Below are positions 14,621 through 22,319 of a stretch of 39,755 nt of DNA, in pieces. The position numbers were made by a program, and so were the translations under genes. The DNA comes from a virus: positions 1 through 39,755 of the IMG/VR virus record IMGVR_UViG_3300050821_005838, one strand, 5' to 3'. The notes under the pieces were generated by a model that did no database searches, was not told the DNA's origin, and worked only from the letters and a program-made list of their open reading frames with translations. How positions within the stretch are numbered: the stretch's first letter is position 1; each line of letters begins with the position of its first letter.

Positions 14621-15216
14621 TGGCTGGACTCGCATCAGGAACGGGAAACAAGGCCGCGCCACTCTCCGAGCGTAAGGACGACCTGTATGAGTCGCCTCCC
14701 GAGGCAGTCACTGCGCTGCTGAAGGCCGAGCAATTGCCTGCTGTGATTTGGGAGCCAGCCTGCGGTCCTGGCGTCATCGTTCGCACGCTCCGCGCTGCCG
14801 GCCGACAGGTCTACGCCACCGACCTGGTCGACTACAATTCACCGGATCAAGACAATTCTGGGTGGGACTTCCTGCTTGAGCGACAGCTTCCGATCGGCGT
14901 GCAGGCGATCGTTACAAACCCGCCATTTAAGAACGCCACCGAGTTCGTCGCGCACGCGCTGACGCTCTGTCCGAAGGTGATCATGCTGCTGCGGTTAGCG
15001 TTCCTCGAAAGCGACCGGCGCTCGCCAATCCTCGACAATGGCCAGCTTGCGCGCGTTCACGTTTTCAAAAAGCGTCTCCCGATGATGCATCGGCACGGCT
15101 GGGAGGGAAAGCATTCAAGCAGCGGCATGGCATTTGCGTGGTTCTGCTGGGATAGATTCCACTGCGGACGGCCGACCGAACTTCATCGCATTTCATGGGA
15201 GGCCGACATTGCGTAA
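14617..15216 (+). CDS. Class I SAM-dependent DNA methyltransferase, 199 aa
   Basis: The ATG at 14617 overlaps the preceding stop (ATGA). YESPPEAVTALL is followed by WEPACGPGVIVRTLRAAGR (SAM-binding motif I region) and IVTNPPFKNATEF with the catalytic NPPF, indicating an N6-adenine enzyme. LLRLAFLES and SSGMAFAWFCWD are recurrent in phage members of this group. Second methyltransferase of this operon. Confidence 0.78.
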   Translation: MMAGLASGTGNKAAPLSERKDDLYESPPEAVTALLKAEQLPAVIWEPACGPGVIVRTLRAAGRQVYATDLVDYNSPDQDNSGWDFLLERQLPIGVQAIVTNPPFKNATEFVAHALTLCPKVIMLLRLAFLESDRRSPILDNGQLARVHVFKKRLPMMHRHGWEGKHSSSGMAFAWFCWDRFHCGRPTELHRISWEADIA

Positions 15217-15382
15217 CGGGCCGAGCAGACGACTGACCCAGCACCTTGCGGCTATGTTGCAGGACGTCGATGCATATCTAGCCAAAGGTGATGTCCGGGA
15301 AGCCTATCGTCTCTTCGTCGCCGTTCGGGCTTCTATAGCTTGGGAGGAGAAAAAGCATGACAAAAACCATTGTAACGTTTGA
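15209..15382 (+). CDS. Small helical protein, 57 aa, TTG start
   Basis: The TTG at 15209 is supported by ATGGGAGG 6 bases upstream; no ATG fits better. The product is helical (LTQHLAAMLQDVDAYLAKGD) and ends with EEKKHDKN, similar to the end of the next protein. Unknown function. Confidence 0.6.
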   Translation: MRNGPSRRLTQHLAAMLQDVDAYLAKGDVREAYRLFVAVRASIAWEEKKHDKNHCNV

Positions 15383-15575
15383 AACGGAAAACACTGATCT
15401 CTTCGACCAACTTAAAATGAACGGAGACGTGTCGGCATTAGGAAGCCTTTTAGCCGCTGTCTTATTGGACGGCGAATCAACGCTGACGCAGGACCTAGTA
15501 TTGGCAATGTATGGCATCAAGGTTGTAGATGCCGCCAAAAATGCGGAGGAAAAGCATGCTTCAGAAAACGCCTAA
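15357..15575 (+). CDS. Small acidic protein, 72 aa
   Basis: GGGAGGAGAAAAAGC precedes the ATG. MTKTIVTFETENTDLF is strand-like, then helical; it ends EEKHASENA. A similar ribosome-binding-site segment (GGAGG-A-rich-GCATG) recurs at the next start, which suggests a local junction duplication. Confidence 0.6.
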   Translation: MTKTIVTFETENTDLFDQLKMNGDVSALGSLLAAVLLDGESTLTQDLVLAMYGIKVVDAAKNAEEKHASENA

Positions 15576-15816
15576 ACAGACGTTTAGCCGAGAGGAACTG
15601 ATCGGCACGGTGAAGCGGATTGAAAGGTTTTATGCGGAAATAAAAGACCTGAACGACGATCTAAAGAAGGTCTTCAAAGAGGGAATTTTCGACGAGCAAG
15701 CTTTGCGGATTCTCGTCAAGCTTCGCAAGCTAGACCCGGAGAAGCGAATGGAGACGTTCGACCTCGTGGGGGCCTATCTGCAAGCAACGAATCAAGGTGG
15801 AGGGACTGACCGATGA
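15556..15816 (+). CDS. GapR-family DNA-binding protein (DUF2312), 86 aa
   Basis: The ATG at 15556 has GCGGAGGAAAAGC upstream. LIGTVKRIERFYAEIKDLND, DLKKVFKEG, and FDEQALRILVKLRKLDPEKR follow the order of GapR, an alphaproteobacterial protein that binds overtwisted AT-rich DNA and helps replication. A phage copy may assist phage replication or compete with the host protein. GapR is restricted mostly to alphaproteobacteria, which supports the host assignment. Confidence 0.82.
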   Translation: MLQKTPKQTFSREELIGTVKRIERFYAEIKDLNDDLKKVFKEGIFDEQALRILVKLRKLDPEKRMETFDLVGAYLQATNQGGGTDR

Positions 15817-16019
15817 ATACGAAGCGAAAAGAGACGCCATCTTTCATCGGATACCAAGACCAACCAACGCGAGGACAGAGAGACCTGGCAAGGCGCCGCT
15901 CGCTTCCATTCCTCGATAGCGTGGGCGTCGACCGACCGATTAGTCTCGTGTTGGAAGAGGTCTACCTGCAGGGCATAAAAGATGCCGTCGAAGCTATGAA
16001 AGCTAGGGTGCCGGAATGA
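15813..16019 (+). CDS. Small protein, 68 aa
   Basis: ATGA overlap with the GapR-like gene. No family recognised. The last codons (KDAVEAMKARVPE) and the following start are repeated at 16292-16348, beyond the XRE gene, so this gene's 3' end was copied when that gene was acquired. Confidence 0.58.
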   Translation: MNTKRKETPSFIGYQDQPTRGQRDLARRRSLPFLDSVGVDRPISLVLEEVYLQGIKDAVEAMKARVPE

Positions 16020-16037
16020 ACAAAAGCCGCGCGCTGG
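15981..16037 (+). repeat. 57-bp junction repeat, left copy
   Basis: Covers the 3' end of the 15813 gene and the first codons (MNKSRAL) of the next. It matches 16292-16348 at all but about 8 positions; the last roughly 24 bases are identical. Together the copies flank the XRE gene. Confidence 0.75.
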
Positions 16038-16038
16038 C

Positions 16039-16272
16039 ATGATGACATTTACAGAGATGCTGATCGAGTCCCGCACTGGACGAGGAATGACGCAAAAGGA
16101 CTTTGCCGAAGCGCTCGGCTTCACGCCGCAATACCTGTGCGATCTTGAGATGGGTCGCCGCCTTGGCTCAGTCGAGTTCGTTAATCGTTTGTGCGATTGG
16201 ATTCGCTGCAGGCCGAAGCGCCGCAAGGAATGGCATCAAGCTGGAGCTAGATCGCACGGATGGGAAATATGA
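16039..16272 (+). CDS. XRE-family helix-turn-helix protein, 77 aa
   Basis: MTQKDFAEALGFTPQYLCDLEMGRR is a clear XRE helix-turn-helix, and the C-terminus has EWHQAGARSHGWEI. It is related to the repressor at 25563-25823 (EWHAAAARAHGWKI), so the element carries two copies of one regulator type. Flanked by 57-bp direct repeats, which suggests insertion. It may bind related operators. Confidence 0.8.
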   Translation: MMTFTEMLIESRTGRGMTQKDFAEALGFTPQYLCDLEMGRRLGSVEFVNRLCDWIRCRPKRRKEWHQAGARSHGWEI

Positions 16273-16291
16273 GCATAACACGGATCGCAAA

Positions 16292-16348
16292 GACGCCTTC
16301 GAAGCCATGAAGGATAGTGTGCTGGAATGAACAAAAGCCGCGCGCTGG
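16292..16348 (+). repeat. 57-bp junction repeat, right copy
   Basis: Repeats the end of the 15813 gene (here KDAFEAMKDSVLE in an otherwise gene-less frame) and the ATGAACAAAAGCCGCGCG start of the 16327 ORF. It restores the original stop/start junction downstream of the XRE gene. Confidence 0.75.
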
Positions 16349-16434
16349 TGGCGTGGGGGCCGGCAAACCCCGGTTGGTGGGGCGACGCTTGGCACAAGTT
16401 CTGGTGCAGCTACAACGCAGGGGTGATGATATGA
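16327..16434 (+). CDS. Tryptophan-rich microprotein, 35 aa
   Basis: Starts inside the right junction repeat and ends at an ATGA overlap with the next gene. The product has six Trp (AWGPANPGWWGDAWHKFW). The left repeat copy holds only an 8-codon remnant of its start, consistent with the XRE gene having split this junction. Confidence 0.5.
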   Translation: MNKSRALVAWGPANPGWWGDAWHKFWCSYNAGVMI

Positions 16435-16658
16435 ACCCGAAGACGTATTACGGACCTGATCCATTCGACCAGCCTAAAATCATCCAGGCGGCGCTCGTTC
16501 CCGAGATGACGCTGCGCGACTACTTCGCCGGGCAGGCGCTGATTGGAATCATAACGAGAGGGGAATTTGAGAGCCACCTTGCGATTAGTGCGATGGCCTA
16601 TTTAATTGCCGACGCAATGCTAGATGCACGAACTAAACCGCCTACTGAGATGAGATAA
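16431..16658 (+). CDS. Small protein, 75 aa
   Basis: ATGA overlap with the Trp-rich microprotein. MNPKTYYGPDPFDQPK, then a helical segment with MTLRDYFAGQALIGI, a motif common in small phage proteins whose role is not known. The MxKTYYGP start is shared with the protein at 33857. Confidence 0.62.
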   Translation: MNPKTYYGPDPFDQPKIIQAALVPEMTLRDYFAGQALIGIITRGEFESHLAISAMAYLIADAMLDARTKPPTEMR

Positions 16659-16673
16659 GAATTTTTAGAATAT

Positions 16674-16693
16674 CCGCCGCGTGACGGCCTCAC
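16674..16693 (+). repeat. Leader repeat copy 3
   Basis: Identical over 20 bases to copy 1 at 2356-2375, about 14 kb away in a different operon, and again directly before the ribosome binding site of a small gene. Forms the GCCG-CGTGA-CGGC hairpin. Confidence 0.7.
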
Positions 16694-16712
16694 GCACAAC
16701 AGAGGAGTGACT

Positions 16713-16973
16713 ATGCCAAGGAAAGCAAAGAAGATCGTTTCGCAGGAAGCCAAGGAGAATATGCGTCTCGGGCAGTTGAGGCGGCAGGCGAAACGCCGCG
16801 CTGAAAAGCAAAACGCTGAATGGGCGGCTACATCACTGTCGGCCGCAGCGGTGGCGCCAGCAACGGAAATTAGCTTCGTCATATCTTCAATCTATGCCCG
16901 CAAGGAACAAGCACTCAAGACGATAGAGGACTGCGACGCCCTGCTGGCTGCGTGGGAAAGGCTGGGGCTCTAG
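16713..16973 (+). CDS. Basic small protein, 86 aa
   Basis: CAGAGGAGTGACT precedes the ATG and leader repeat copy 3 lies upstream. The N-terminus is strongly basic (MPRKAKKIVSQEAKENMRL; RRQAKRRAEKQ), suggesting nucleic-acid binding. The C-terminus is helical. No family recognised. Confidence 0.58.
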   Translation: MPRKAKKIVSQEAKENMRLGQLRRQAKRRAEKQNAEWAATSLSAAAVAPATEISFVISSIYARKEQALKTIEDCDALLAAWERLGL

Positions 16974-16975
16974 CT

Positions 16976-17245
16976 ATGGTCAACTGCCCCTTTGTTCTGG
17001 GTCAGCGCGTGACGGTCTCTCCGCGTTTCACATACGCGGAGGACTGGCCGGGCGAGTACCTGATCACTGGAGTCACTTGGAACTACCAAGAAGGTAACGG
17101 CCAAGGGATCAATATCTGGATCGCTCACCCTGACGACGTAAAAGGTCGGTATGGATCGACCGATGGGTTCTCGGTCGATGACCTATTGCCCGTCGGATCT
17201 CGCGAGGTCCAGACGTCACATTGCGGAGACAATGGACCTTACTAG
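16976..17245 (+). CDS. Predicted β-barrel small protein, 89 aa
   Basis: ATG at 16976, 2 bases after the preceding stop; a GTG at 16952 is possible. FVLGQRVTVSPRF, then EYLITGVTW and GINIWIAHPDDV suggest an SH3-like β barrel, comparable in outline to the protein at 36154. Function unknown. Confidence 0.55.
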   Translation: MVNCPFVLGQRVTVSPRFTYAEDWPGEYLITGVTWNYQEGNGQGINIWIAHPDDVKGRYGSTDGFSVDDLLPVGSREVQTSHCGDNGPY

Positions 17246-17266
17246 CACTAGCACCTCGGAGGATTG

Positions 17267-17476
17267 ATGAGCACGACTGACGAGAAACATAGCGCGTTCG
17301 CCTCTTATCGACGGCGACTGCAACTAGGCAATGGAGCGATTTGGGCCATAACTTGCGTGCTGGTCTGGTATCTGATCGCTCATTTCTTGGATTCTCCGGA
17401 TAGCCATGACATCCATGTCTGGTCGACGGCGGTTTTTGCATTTCTATCTGGTTGGATGCTCCGGGGTGTCCAATGA
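17267..17476 (+). CDS. Two-helix membrane protein, 69 aa
   Basis: CACCTCGGAGG lies just upstream of the ATG. Hydrophobic segments at about residues 25-41 and 52-66 with a short acidic loop between. Unrecognised. ATGA overlap with the next gene. Confidence 0.58.
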   Translation: MSTTDEKHSAFASYRRRLQLGNGAIWAITCVLVWYLIAHFLDSPDSHDIHVWSTAVFAFLSGWMLRGVQ

Positions 17477-17646
17477 CAACGACCATGATCGATCTAACAC
17501 CTGACGAAAAGGAACTCATGATAACCGCTCTAATCATTTTCGAAACTGAGCGGAATCTTGGCAAGGAGGACTATGCCAAAGTCCAAACCATCAAGCGCAA
17601 GCTTGAAGGTACAATCCCTAGCGCATCGGAGTCTTCCGGCGACTAG
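17473..17646 (+). CDS. Small helical protein, 57 aa
   Basis: ATGA overlap at the start. LTPDEKELMITALIIFETER is a long helix; no motif recognised. Last gene before the non-coding stretch upstream of the primase. Confidence 0.55.
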   Translation: MTTTMIDLTPDEKELMITALIIFETERNLGKEDYAKVQTIKRKLEGTIPSASESSGD

Positions 17647-17704
17647 GTCTAGCGTTGTCAACAGGTAATATAAGACCTGCTTGCCAAGCTCTGGAATCTG
17701 GAGC

Positions 17705-17791
17705 AAAAAAGAGAAGACCCGCCGGGGTGAGGGGCGGGTCTTGAAACCAAACCGGTGCGCTGTGGTGGCTTTACCGGGGGAATAGTTAGCA
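17705..17791 (-). ncRNA. Candidate antisense-strand small RNA upstream of the primase
   Basis: On the minus strand a promoter-like pair (TTGACG, 17 bases, TACATC at 17826-17798) points toward a 10-bp perfect stem (17714-17723 / 17733-17742) followed by TCTTTTTT, a good intrinsic terminator. The RNA would be about 85 bases and antisense to the leader of the replication gene, reminiscent of copy-control RNAs. The -10 box is weak and there is no direct evidence of transcription. Confidence 0.35.
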
Positions 17792-17837
17792 AGGGAAGAT
17801 GTACGGGCATTAGACCCTTACGTCAACCACTCCCCCG
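17775..17837 (+). promoter_or_regulatory. Nested hairpin upstream of the primase gene
   Basis: CGGGGGA (17775-17781) pairs with TCCCCCG (17831-17837), GTT with AAC inside it, and AAGGG (17791-17795) with CCCTT (17815-17819). The rest of 17647-17883 holds the palindrome CAGGT-8-ACCTG (about 17661-17680) and the hairpin at 17714-17742, and no convincing ORF. A structured leader or replication-linked element is possible. Confidence 0.4.
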
Positions 17838-17883
17838 AAAAAAGAAGTCCGACAGCCATCGGTTCCCACAAGGGAATTGATTG

Positions 17884-19872
17884 ATGCTGCATGCTGACTT
17901 TATCCCGGTGCTAGACGCAAAGCCGACAATCCAAGTACCCAGGTCCGGACCGAGGGAACGGATAGGCCGAACAGGGGATGCAAATTCCCCGACCGGGGCC
18001 AAACTGACTGTTGCCAGGATCAACTGGGAATACCGCACGCGGCGCGACCCGCAGCCAAAGAAGCGGCAGGGAAAGCTCAAGGGAAGACCCCTCTGGGCCC
18101 TGCAGGTTTCCATTGATTTAAAACGACTTTTGGACGCACGGGCCGCTAAAGGGCCCGACCCCATAATTCAGCAATATCTCGACAATCCCGACCTGATCTG
18201 GCGCGGCACCTCAACCACGATCGGCGCCGAGGTCGAACTCGCCCTGGCCGAGCGTATCCGGCTGGGGATCACATCGCTGCGACCTTATGATGTGCCGTGG
18301 CGGGTCTGCCGGCGGCTGACCAAGCTCGCCCGGAACTCTCGCAAGAAACTCAAAGCACGGGAGGAGCGGCGCGCGGCCGGCATGAAACCCTGGAGCGAAT
18401 CGCTAGCCCAGACCAAACCGTGGCTAGCCGAGGGCATCTCCCGGAGCACTTGGTATTCCCAACGGCGGAAAATGAAACTTTCGGATAACGGAAAAATAGG
18501 AGGGAATCTTTCGGATAACCAGACGTATTGCGACGCACAAAATCAGCCATCGGACGAAAGTGTGCCGCCCCCTAATGAAGAATTAGAGCAGGCGGCACAT
18601 TCCAGTCCGAGCAAGATCGAAGAGGAGGAAAACCGTGAAGATCACGCCGGAAATGGTCGAGGCAGGAGCAATAGCTCTGCAAGAATCGATCTTAGTCGAT
18701 GGAGATGCCGCCGAGTGGGTCTGTCTCTCGGAGAGATTGAAGGACGAATATCGCGAGGTGGCCCACGCCATGTTGAGAGCGGCCTCAATCGCTCTCATTC
18801 ACGCTCAGAACTAATCGAAGAGGGCCAGCCAATGGCCCCGGAACTACCGGAAACTGAACCGAAACCGAACCATTTCAGGGGTGAAACCATGGAACAACTA
18901 CGACCAGACGATTTGAAAGACGCAAATCCTGTCGCGAAGAAATTCAATTCCGACAGGAGAATCCCTCTTCGCGACCGCGCCTGCGGCCACTGGCTGGCGA
19001 TCCTTCCGGCCCTCGGCATTCATCCTTCATTCCTGAAGATCAAAAACGGGCCATGCCCGATGTGCGGCGGCAAGGACCGATGGCGGTTCTATGATCCGGC
19101 CGGGGTTGGGTCGTGGTTCTGTAACAACTGCGGCGGCGGCGACGGCATTGCGCTGGCGATGAAGTTCCTAAGCCTGCCGTTCACCGATGTGGCCAAGCGG
19201 ATTGATTCGATCCTCGGCGATGCACCGCTGATAGCGGTTCCACCTCGGCGCACGGAACCGAACCGGGACGCGCTGCTCGCCCTTTGGCGGCGCGGGCGGC
19301 CGATCGAGCCTGATGATCCGGTCGACCGCTATCTGACGGGCCGCGGCATCACCATTCGGGACTACCCCAAATGCCTGCGGTTTGTCCGGCAGGCTAAGCA
19401 CGCCGACGGATCGATCCATCCGGCGATGCTGGCCGCAGTGTCGGACACTGACGGGAAATCGGCGACGATCCACAAGACCTATCTGACGGTTGATGGCCAG
19501 AAGGCCGACGTCGACCGGGTGCGGCTATTCTATCCCGGCCTCCGTCCGGAAGGCGGCGCGGTGCGGCTCGCCGCGCACGGTGTCGACCTTGGCATCGCCG
19601 AGGGCATCGAGACCGCGCTATCGGCGTCTCAACTGCACGGCGTTCCGGTATGGGCGGCCTTGGATACGGGGGGGGTTGAGCGGTTCATTCCGCCGCCCGA
19701 TGTGACCCGGCTCATTATCTTCGGTGACAATGATTCGAACTTTTCTGGCCACAAGGCGGCCTACTGTCTCGCAATGCGCGCCATCCTCGTCCTCAAGATC
19801 AAGGTAGAGGTGAAGATCCCCGATCGGGCCGGGACGGACTGGAACGACGTCCTGCGCGGGGTGCAGCCATGA
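17884..19872 (+). CDS. Primase with zinc finger and Toprim domain, apparently fused to an upstream DNA-binding protein
   Basis: 662 codons; AAGGGAA lies upstream of the ATG at 17884. Residues about 55-205 end in KPWLAEGISRSTWYSQRRK, a helix-turn-helix-like motif also found at 28456-28839. Residues about 250-315 are Arg/Ser/Gly-rich and probably overprinted, because another frame there encodes the protein at 18635-18814. From about residue 336 the primase begins: CPMCGGKDRW...FCNNCGGGDG is a gp4-type zinc finger, and EGIETALSAS and IIFGDNDSN are Toprim motifs. A separate start at ATG 18889 (AGGGGTGAAACC upstream) would give a normal-looking 327-residue primase. No stop separates the two halves, so one long product, two products, or both are possible. 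Coupled by ATGA to the helicase. Confidence 0.75.
   Translation: MLHADFIPVLDAKPTIQVPRSGPRERIGRTGDANSPTGAKLTVARINWEYRTRRDPQPKKRQGKLKGRPLWALQVSIDLKRLLDARAAKGPDPIIQQYLDNPDLIWRGTSTTIGAEVELALAERIRLGITSLRPYDVPWRVCRRLTKLARNSRKKLKAREERRAAGMKPWSESLAQTKPWLAEGISRSTWYSQRRKMKLSDNGKIGGNLSDNQTYCDAQNQPSDESVPPPNEELEQAAHSSPSKIEEEENREDHAGNGRGRSNSSARIDLSRWRCRRVGLSLGEIEGRISRGGPRHVESGLNRSHSRSELIEEGQPMAPELPETEPKPNHFRGETMEQLRPDDLKDANPVAKKFNSDRRIPLRDRACGHWLAILPALGIHPSFLKIKNGPCPMCGGKDRWRFYDPAGVGSWFCNNCGGGDGIALAMKFLSLPFTDVAKRIDSILGDAPLIAVPPRRTEPNRDALLALWRRGRPIEPDDPVDRYLTGRGITIRDYPKCLRFVRQAKHADGSIHPAMLAAVSDTDGKSATIHKTYLTVDGQKADVDRVRLFYPGLRPEGGAVRLAAHGVDLGIAEGIETALSASQLHGVPVWAALDTGGVERFIPPPDVTRLIIFGDNDSNFSGHKAAYCLAMRAILVLKIKVEVKIPDRAGTDWNDVLRGVQP
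18635..18814 (+). CDS. Small protein nested in another frame of the primase ORF, 59 aa
   Basis: A GTG at 18635 with AGAGGAGGAAAACC directly upstream opens a frame with natural-looking composition (VKITPEMVEAGAIALQES, then DEYREVAHAMLRAASIAL). The pattern ITPEMVEAGA...A..ML.AA is frequent in small alphaproteobacterial phage proteins. The long primase frame is low-complexity over exactly this segment, so the nested frame is likely the selected one. Confidence 0.62.
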   Translation: MKITPEMVEAGAIALQESILVDGDAAEWVCLSERLKDEYREVAHAMLRAASIALIHAQN

Positions 19873-21488
19873 AAGAGCTGAGACCGAGACAGGAGAGCGC
19901 GTTCGAAAACGTGAGGGAGTCGTTCAGGCAAGGTCTGCGCCGGATCGTGCTACAGGGGGCTTGCGGGTTTGGCAAAACCACCATGGCGGCGGCCTTCATA
20001 CACGCTTGCCTCGCCAAAGGCACCAGCGCGGCGTTCTTCGTTCCGCGGATCACGCTGGTCGATCAGACCTATCGTAGTTTCTTTGATGACGGCCTTACCG
20101 ATGTCGGTGTCTTCCAGGCCAACCATCCGAACGAGGACCACAGCAAGCCGGTCCAGATTTGTTCGGTGGACACGTGCCGATCCCGCGACGTCTGGCCGGA
20201 CAAATCCAAACTTTGGATCATCGACGAGTGTCATATGCGCAAGGCGGCGTTGATGGATCGCCTGCTGGAAACTGGCAAGCATGCGATAGGACTCACGGCG
20301 ACCCCATGGGCGAAGGGTATGGCGAAGGTCCGAAAGACGCCGCGTGGTCCCGAACAGGAATGGGAATCTCTCCTACAGGCGGGCACGATGGCAGAGTTGA
20401 TTGATGAAAAATGGCTGAGCCCCTTCAAATATTTTGGTGTCGGATATCCAGATCTTAAAGGCATCAAGACGAGCATCAGCGCATACGGAAAGGACTACAA
20501 CCAAGAGCAGTTGTCCGATCGCATGAACACGAACGAACTGCACGCCGACATCATCCGCACCTACAAACAACATTGGGGTAAGGGCAAAACACTGTTTTTC
20601 GGCGTTGATTGCCTGCACGCCAAGACGATGCAGAAGCGGTTCAACGAGGCGGGCATACCCGCCGGATATCAGGACGCTCATACGCCTGACTTCGGCTACT
20701 ACGCCGAAAAGGATCACAAGGATGGCCTATGGAAGAAAGGAGATTACATCGAGGGACGGAGCGATATCGCGAAGAAGTTTGCGTCCGGTGAGTATCAAGT
20801 CGTTTGCAATGTCGAGACGCTGACGACAGGCGTGGACTGGGATGTTCGCTGCATCAGTCTAGGGAGGCCGACCAAGAGCGAAACGTTGCTCGTTCAAATC
20901 TGCGGGCGCGGCAGCCGCTTGGCGGAAGGCAAGGATTGCTGCGTCGTGCTCGACCATACGGGGACAATCTCCGACGACGCGCTCGGTTACCCGCATCTGA
21001 TCGATCATGACCGACTCGATGACGGCGAACAGAATCCCAAGGCTGACATTAAGCCCAAGAATCCGTCGCCTAAACCATGCCCGAAGTGCTGTTTCTTGAA
21101 ACTGCCGCGGGTCCTGACGTGTCCCAATTGCGGGCATACGCCCGAGGTCATGTCGCACATCCACGAACACGACGGCGAACTGGTCGAGATCAAACCGGGT
21201 CAGTTGGCCAATAAGAACAACAAAAAAGCGACGTGGACCACCGACGAAAAGATGGTGTTTTACAGAGAGTTGAAGGGATATGCGGAGATCAGATCCTTCA
21301 AGCCAGGCTGGGCGTTCGTCAAATATATGGCGCGATTCGGTGGAGAGAAGCCGCTGCGCTCATGGAGTAATTTGGCACCGGCCGATTCCGTGTCTCGTAG
21401 CACCCAATCGTGGATTAAGAGCCAGAACATTGCCTGGGCGAAATCGCAGCGCAACCCAATAAACTCTGAATCTCGCGCTGGTGGATAA
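19869..21488 (+). CDS. SF2 (DEAD/DEAH-like) helicase with C-terminal zinc ribbon, 539 aa
   Basis: Motifs in order: RPRQ at the N-terminus, Walker A GACGFGKT (30-37), WIIDECH (117-122), LTATPW (142-147), TTGVDW and QICGRGSR (motif VI). Then CPKC and CPNCG form a zinc ribbon, followed by a helical tail. It probably opens duplex DNA for the adjacent primase during phage replication. The ATGA overlap with the primase supports a functional pair. Confidence 0.87.
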   Translation: MKELRPRQESAFENVRESFRQGLRRIVLQGACGFGKTTMAAAFIHACLAKGTSAAFFVPRITLVDQTYRSFFDDGLTDVGVFQANHPNEDHSKPVQICSVDTCRSRDVWPDKSKLWIIDECHMRKAALMDRLLETGKHAIGLTATPWAKGMAKVRKTPRGPEQEWESLLQAGTMAELIDEKWLSPFKYFGVGYPDLKGIKTSISAYGKDYNQEQLSDRMNTNELHADIIRTYKQHWGKGKTLFFGVDCLHAKTMQKRFNEAGIPAGYQDAHTPDFGYYAEKDHKDGLWKKGDYIEGRSDIAKKFASGEYQVVCNVETLTTGVDWDVRCISLGRPTKSETLLVQICGRGSRLAEGKDCCVVLDHTGTISDDALGYPHLIDHDRLDDGEQNPKADIKPKNPSPKPCPKCCFLKLPRVLTCPNCGHTPEVMSHIHEHDGELVEIKPGQLANKNNKKATWTTDEKMVFYRELKGYAEIRSFKPGWAFVKYMARFGGEKPLRSWSNLAPADSVSRSTQSWIKSQNIAWAKSQRNPINSESRAGG

Positions 21489-21624
21489 CGCAATATCACC
21501 CGTGGATCGTCGTAGTTCGGGCTTACATGGGGCAAGGGATGTGGCAAAGATGGCCGTGGTTGAATCGGAATACCCGATCGACTCGGCCAATGCCCCACGT
21601 AAACACGAGCGACGAGAAACCAAA

Positions 21625-21876
21625 ATGCGATGTCTTTGCGAAAGGGTTCACGCCAGCATCATTGGCGGGTATGACCCACAATCAAACGTTCGTATCCTCA
21701 CGATGCGGGTTGAATGCGCTAATCCCGAATGCCGTCGCCAATTCCGAGCAGTCGGCATCAACGACGGCACCGGCGAGGATGACTGCTATGAACCATGCTC
21801 AATCGACCACGGAATCACGACGTTGATCCCGCTCGTCCCGGAGGACGAGGAGCCGCTTATGGTGTCGATGCAATGA
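21625..21876 (+). CDS. Small zinc-binding protein, 83 aa
   Basis: The ATG at 21625 is preferred by composition, although upstream in-frame starts exist (ATG 21550, GTG 21481) and none has a strong ribosome binding site. MRCLCERVH, then VECANPECRRQFRAVG and CYEPC give two cysteine pairs. The 21489-21624 stretch is otherwise without a clear gene. Function unknown. Confidence 0.5.
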   Translation: MRCLCERVHASIIGGYDPQSNVRILTMRVECANPECRRQFRAVGINDGTGEDDCYEPCSIDHGITTLIPLVPEDEEPLMVSMQ

Positions 21877-22064
21877 CCAGGCGACGGAATATCGAAGCGG
21901 AAATCGCGCGCATCATGGCGATGACAGAAGCCGAATTGCGAGAAGAGTGCATCAAAGAAGGTACGACATTCGAGGCAGCAGTAGCGAGAGGGCGGGCGGC
22001 GCTTGAAAGAGCCAAAATGATCGTGGCTGAGAATATCCCCGCTCATTTGAGGCGGATGCAATGA
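21873..22064 (+). CDS. Small helical protein, 63 aa
   Basis: ATGA overlaps at both ends. Helical, acidic then basic (IEAEIARIMAMTEAELREE). No family recognised. Confidence 0.6.
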   Translation: MTRRRNIEAEIARIMAMTEAELREECIKEGTTFEAAVARGRAALERAKMIVAENIPAHLRRMQ

Positions 22065-22246
22065 AGCCCTTCAAGCTTTCTGAGCTAGAAAAGGACCATC
22101 CCGGATCGATCATCCGCATGACCGGCATAATGTCGCAGTGCAACAACGACAAATGCCGACAGCGATACCGGCGCATGGCTACCGATCCAGACACGCCCTG
22201 GCTGTGCGGGCGCTGCTACCCGCCTGGCGGCCCGAAGCACGAATAA
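22061..22246 (+). CDS. Zinc-finger-like small protein, 61 aa
   Basis: ATGA overlap with the preceding gene. CNNDKCRQRYRR followed by WLCGRCYPP gives a four-cysteine knuckle with basic residues, suggesting nucleic-acid binding. T-rich sequence follows the stop. Confidence 0.6.
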   Translation: MKPFKLSELEKDHPGSIIRMTGIMSQCNNDKCRQRYRRMATDPDTPWLCGRCYPPGGPKHE

Positions 22247-22262
22247 TTTTTATTTTTTTCTA

Positions 22263-22290
22263 TTGATTTCACGAACAAACTGGTTTATGG
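22263..22290 (+). promoter_or_regulatory. Possible promoter before the 22320 microprotein
   Basis: TTGATT (22263-22268), 16-base spacer, TTATGG (22285-22290), in an AT-rich gap between two coupled gene blocks. The -10 match is moderate. Confidence 0.33.
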
Positions 22291-22319
22291 TTTTTCCTAC
22301 AGCAGCAGGAGAAACCCCA

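Noticed and set aside
16269-16307. Thirteen-codon ORF after the XRE gene
   Set aside because: It has an ATGA overlap but no ribosome binding site, and lies at the edge of the junction repeat; probably a by-product of the duplication.
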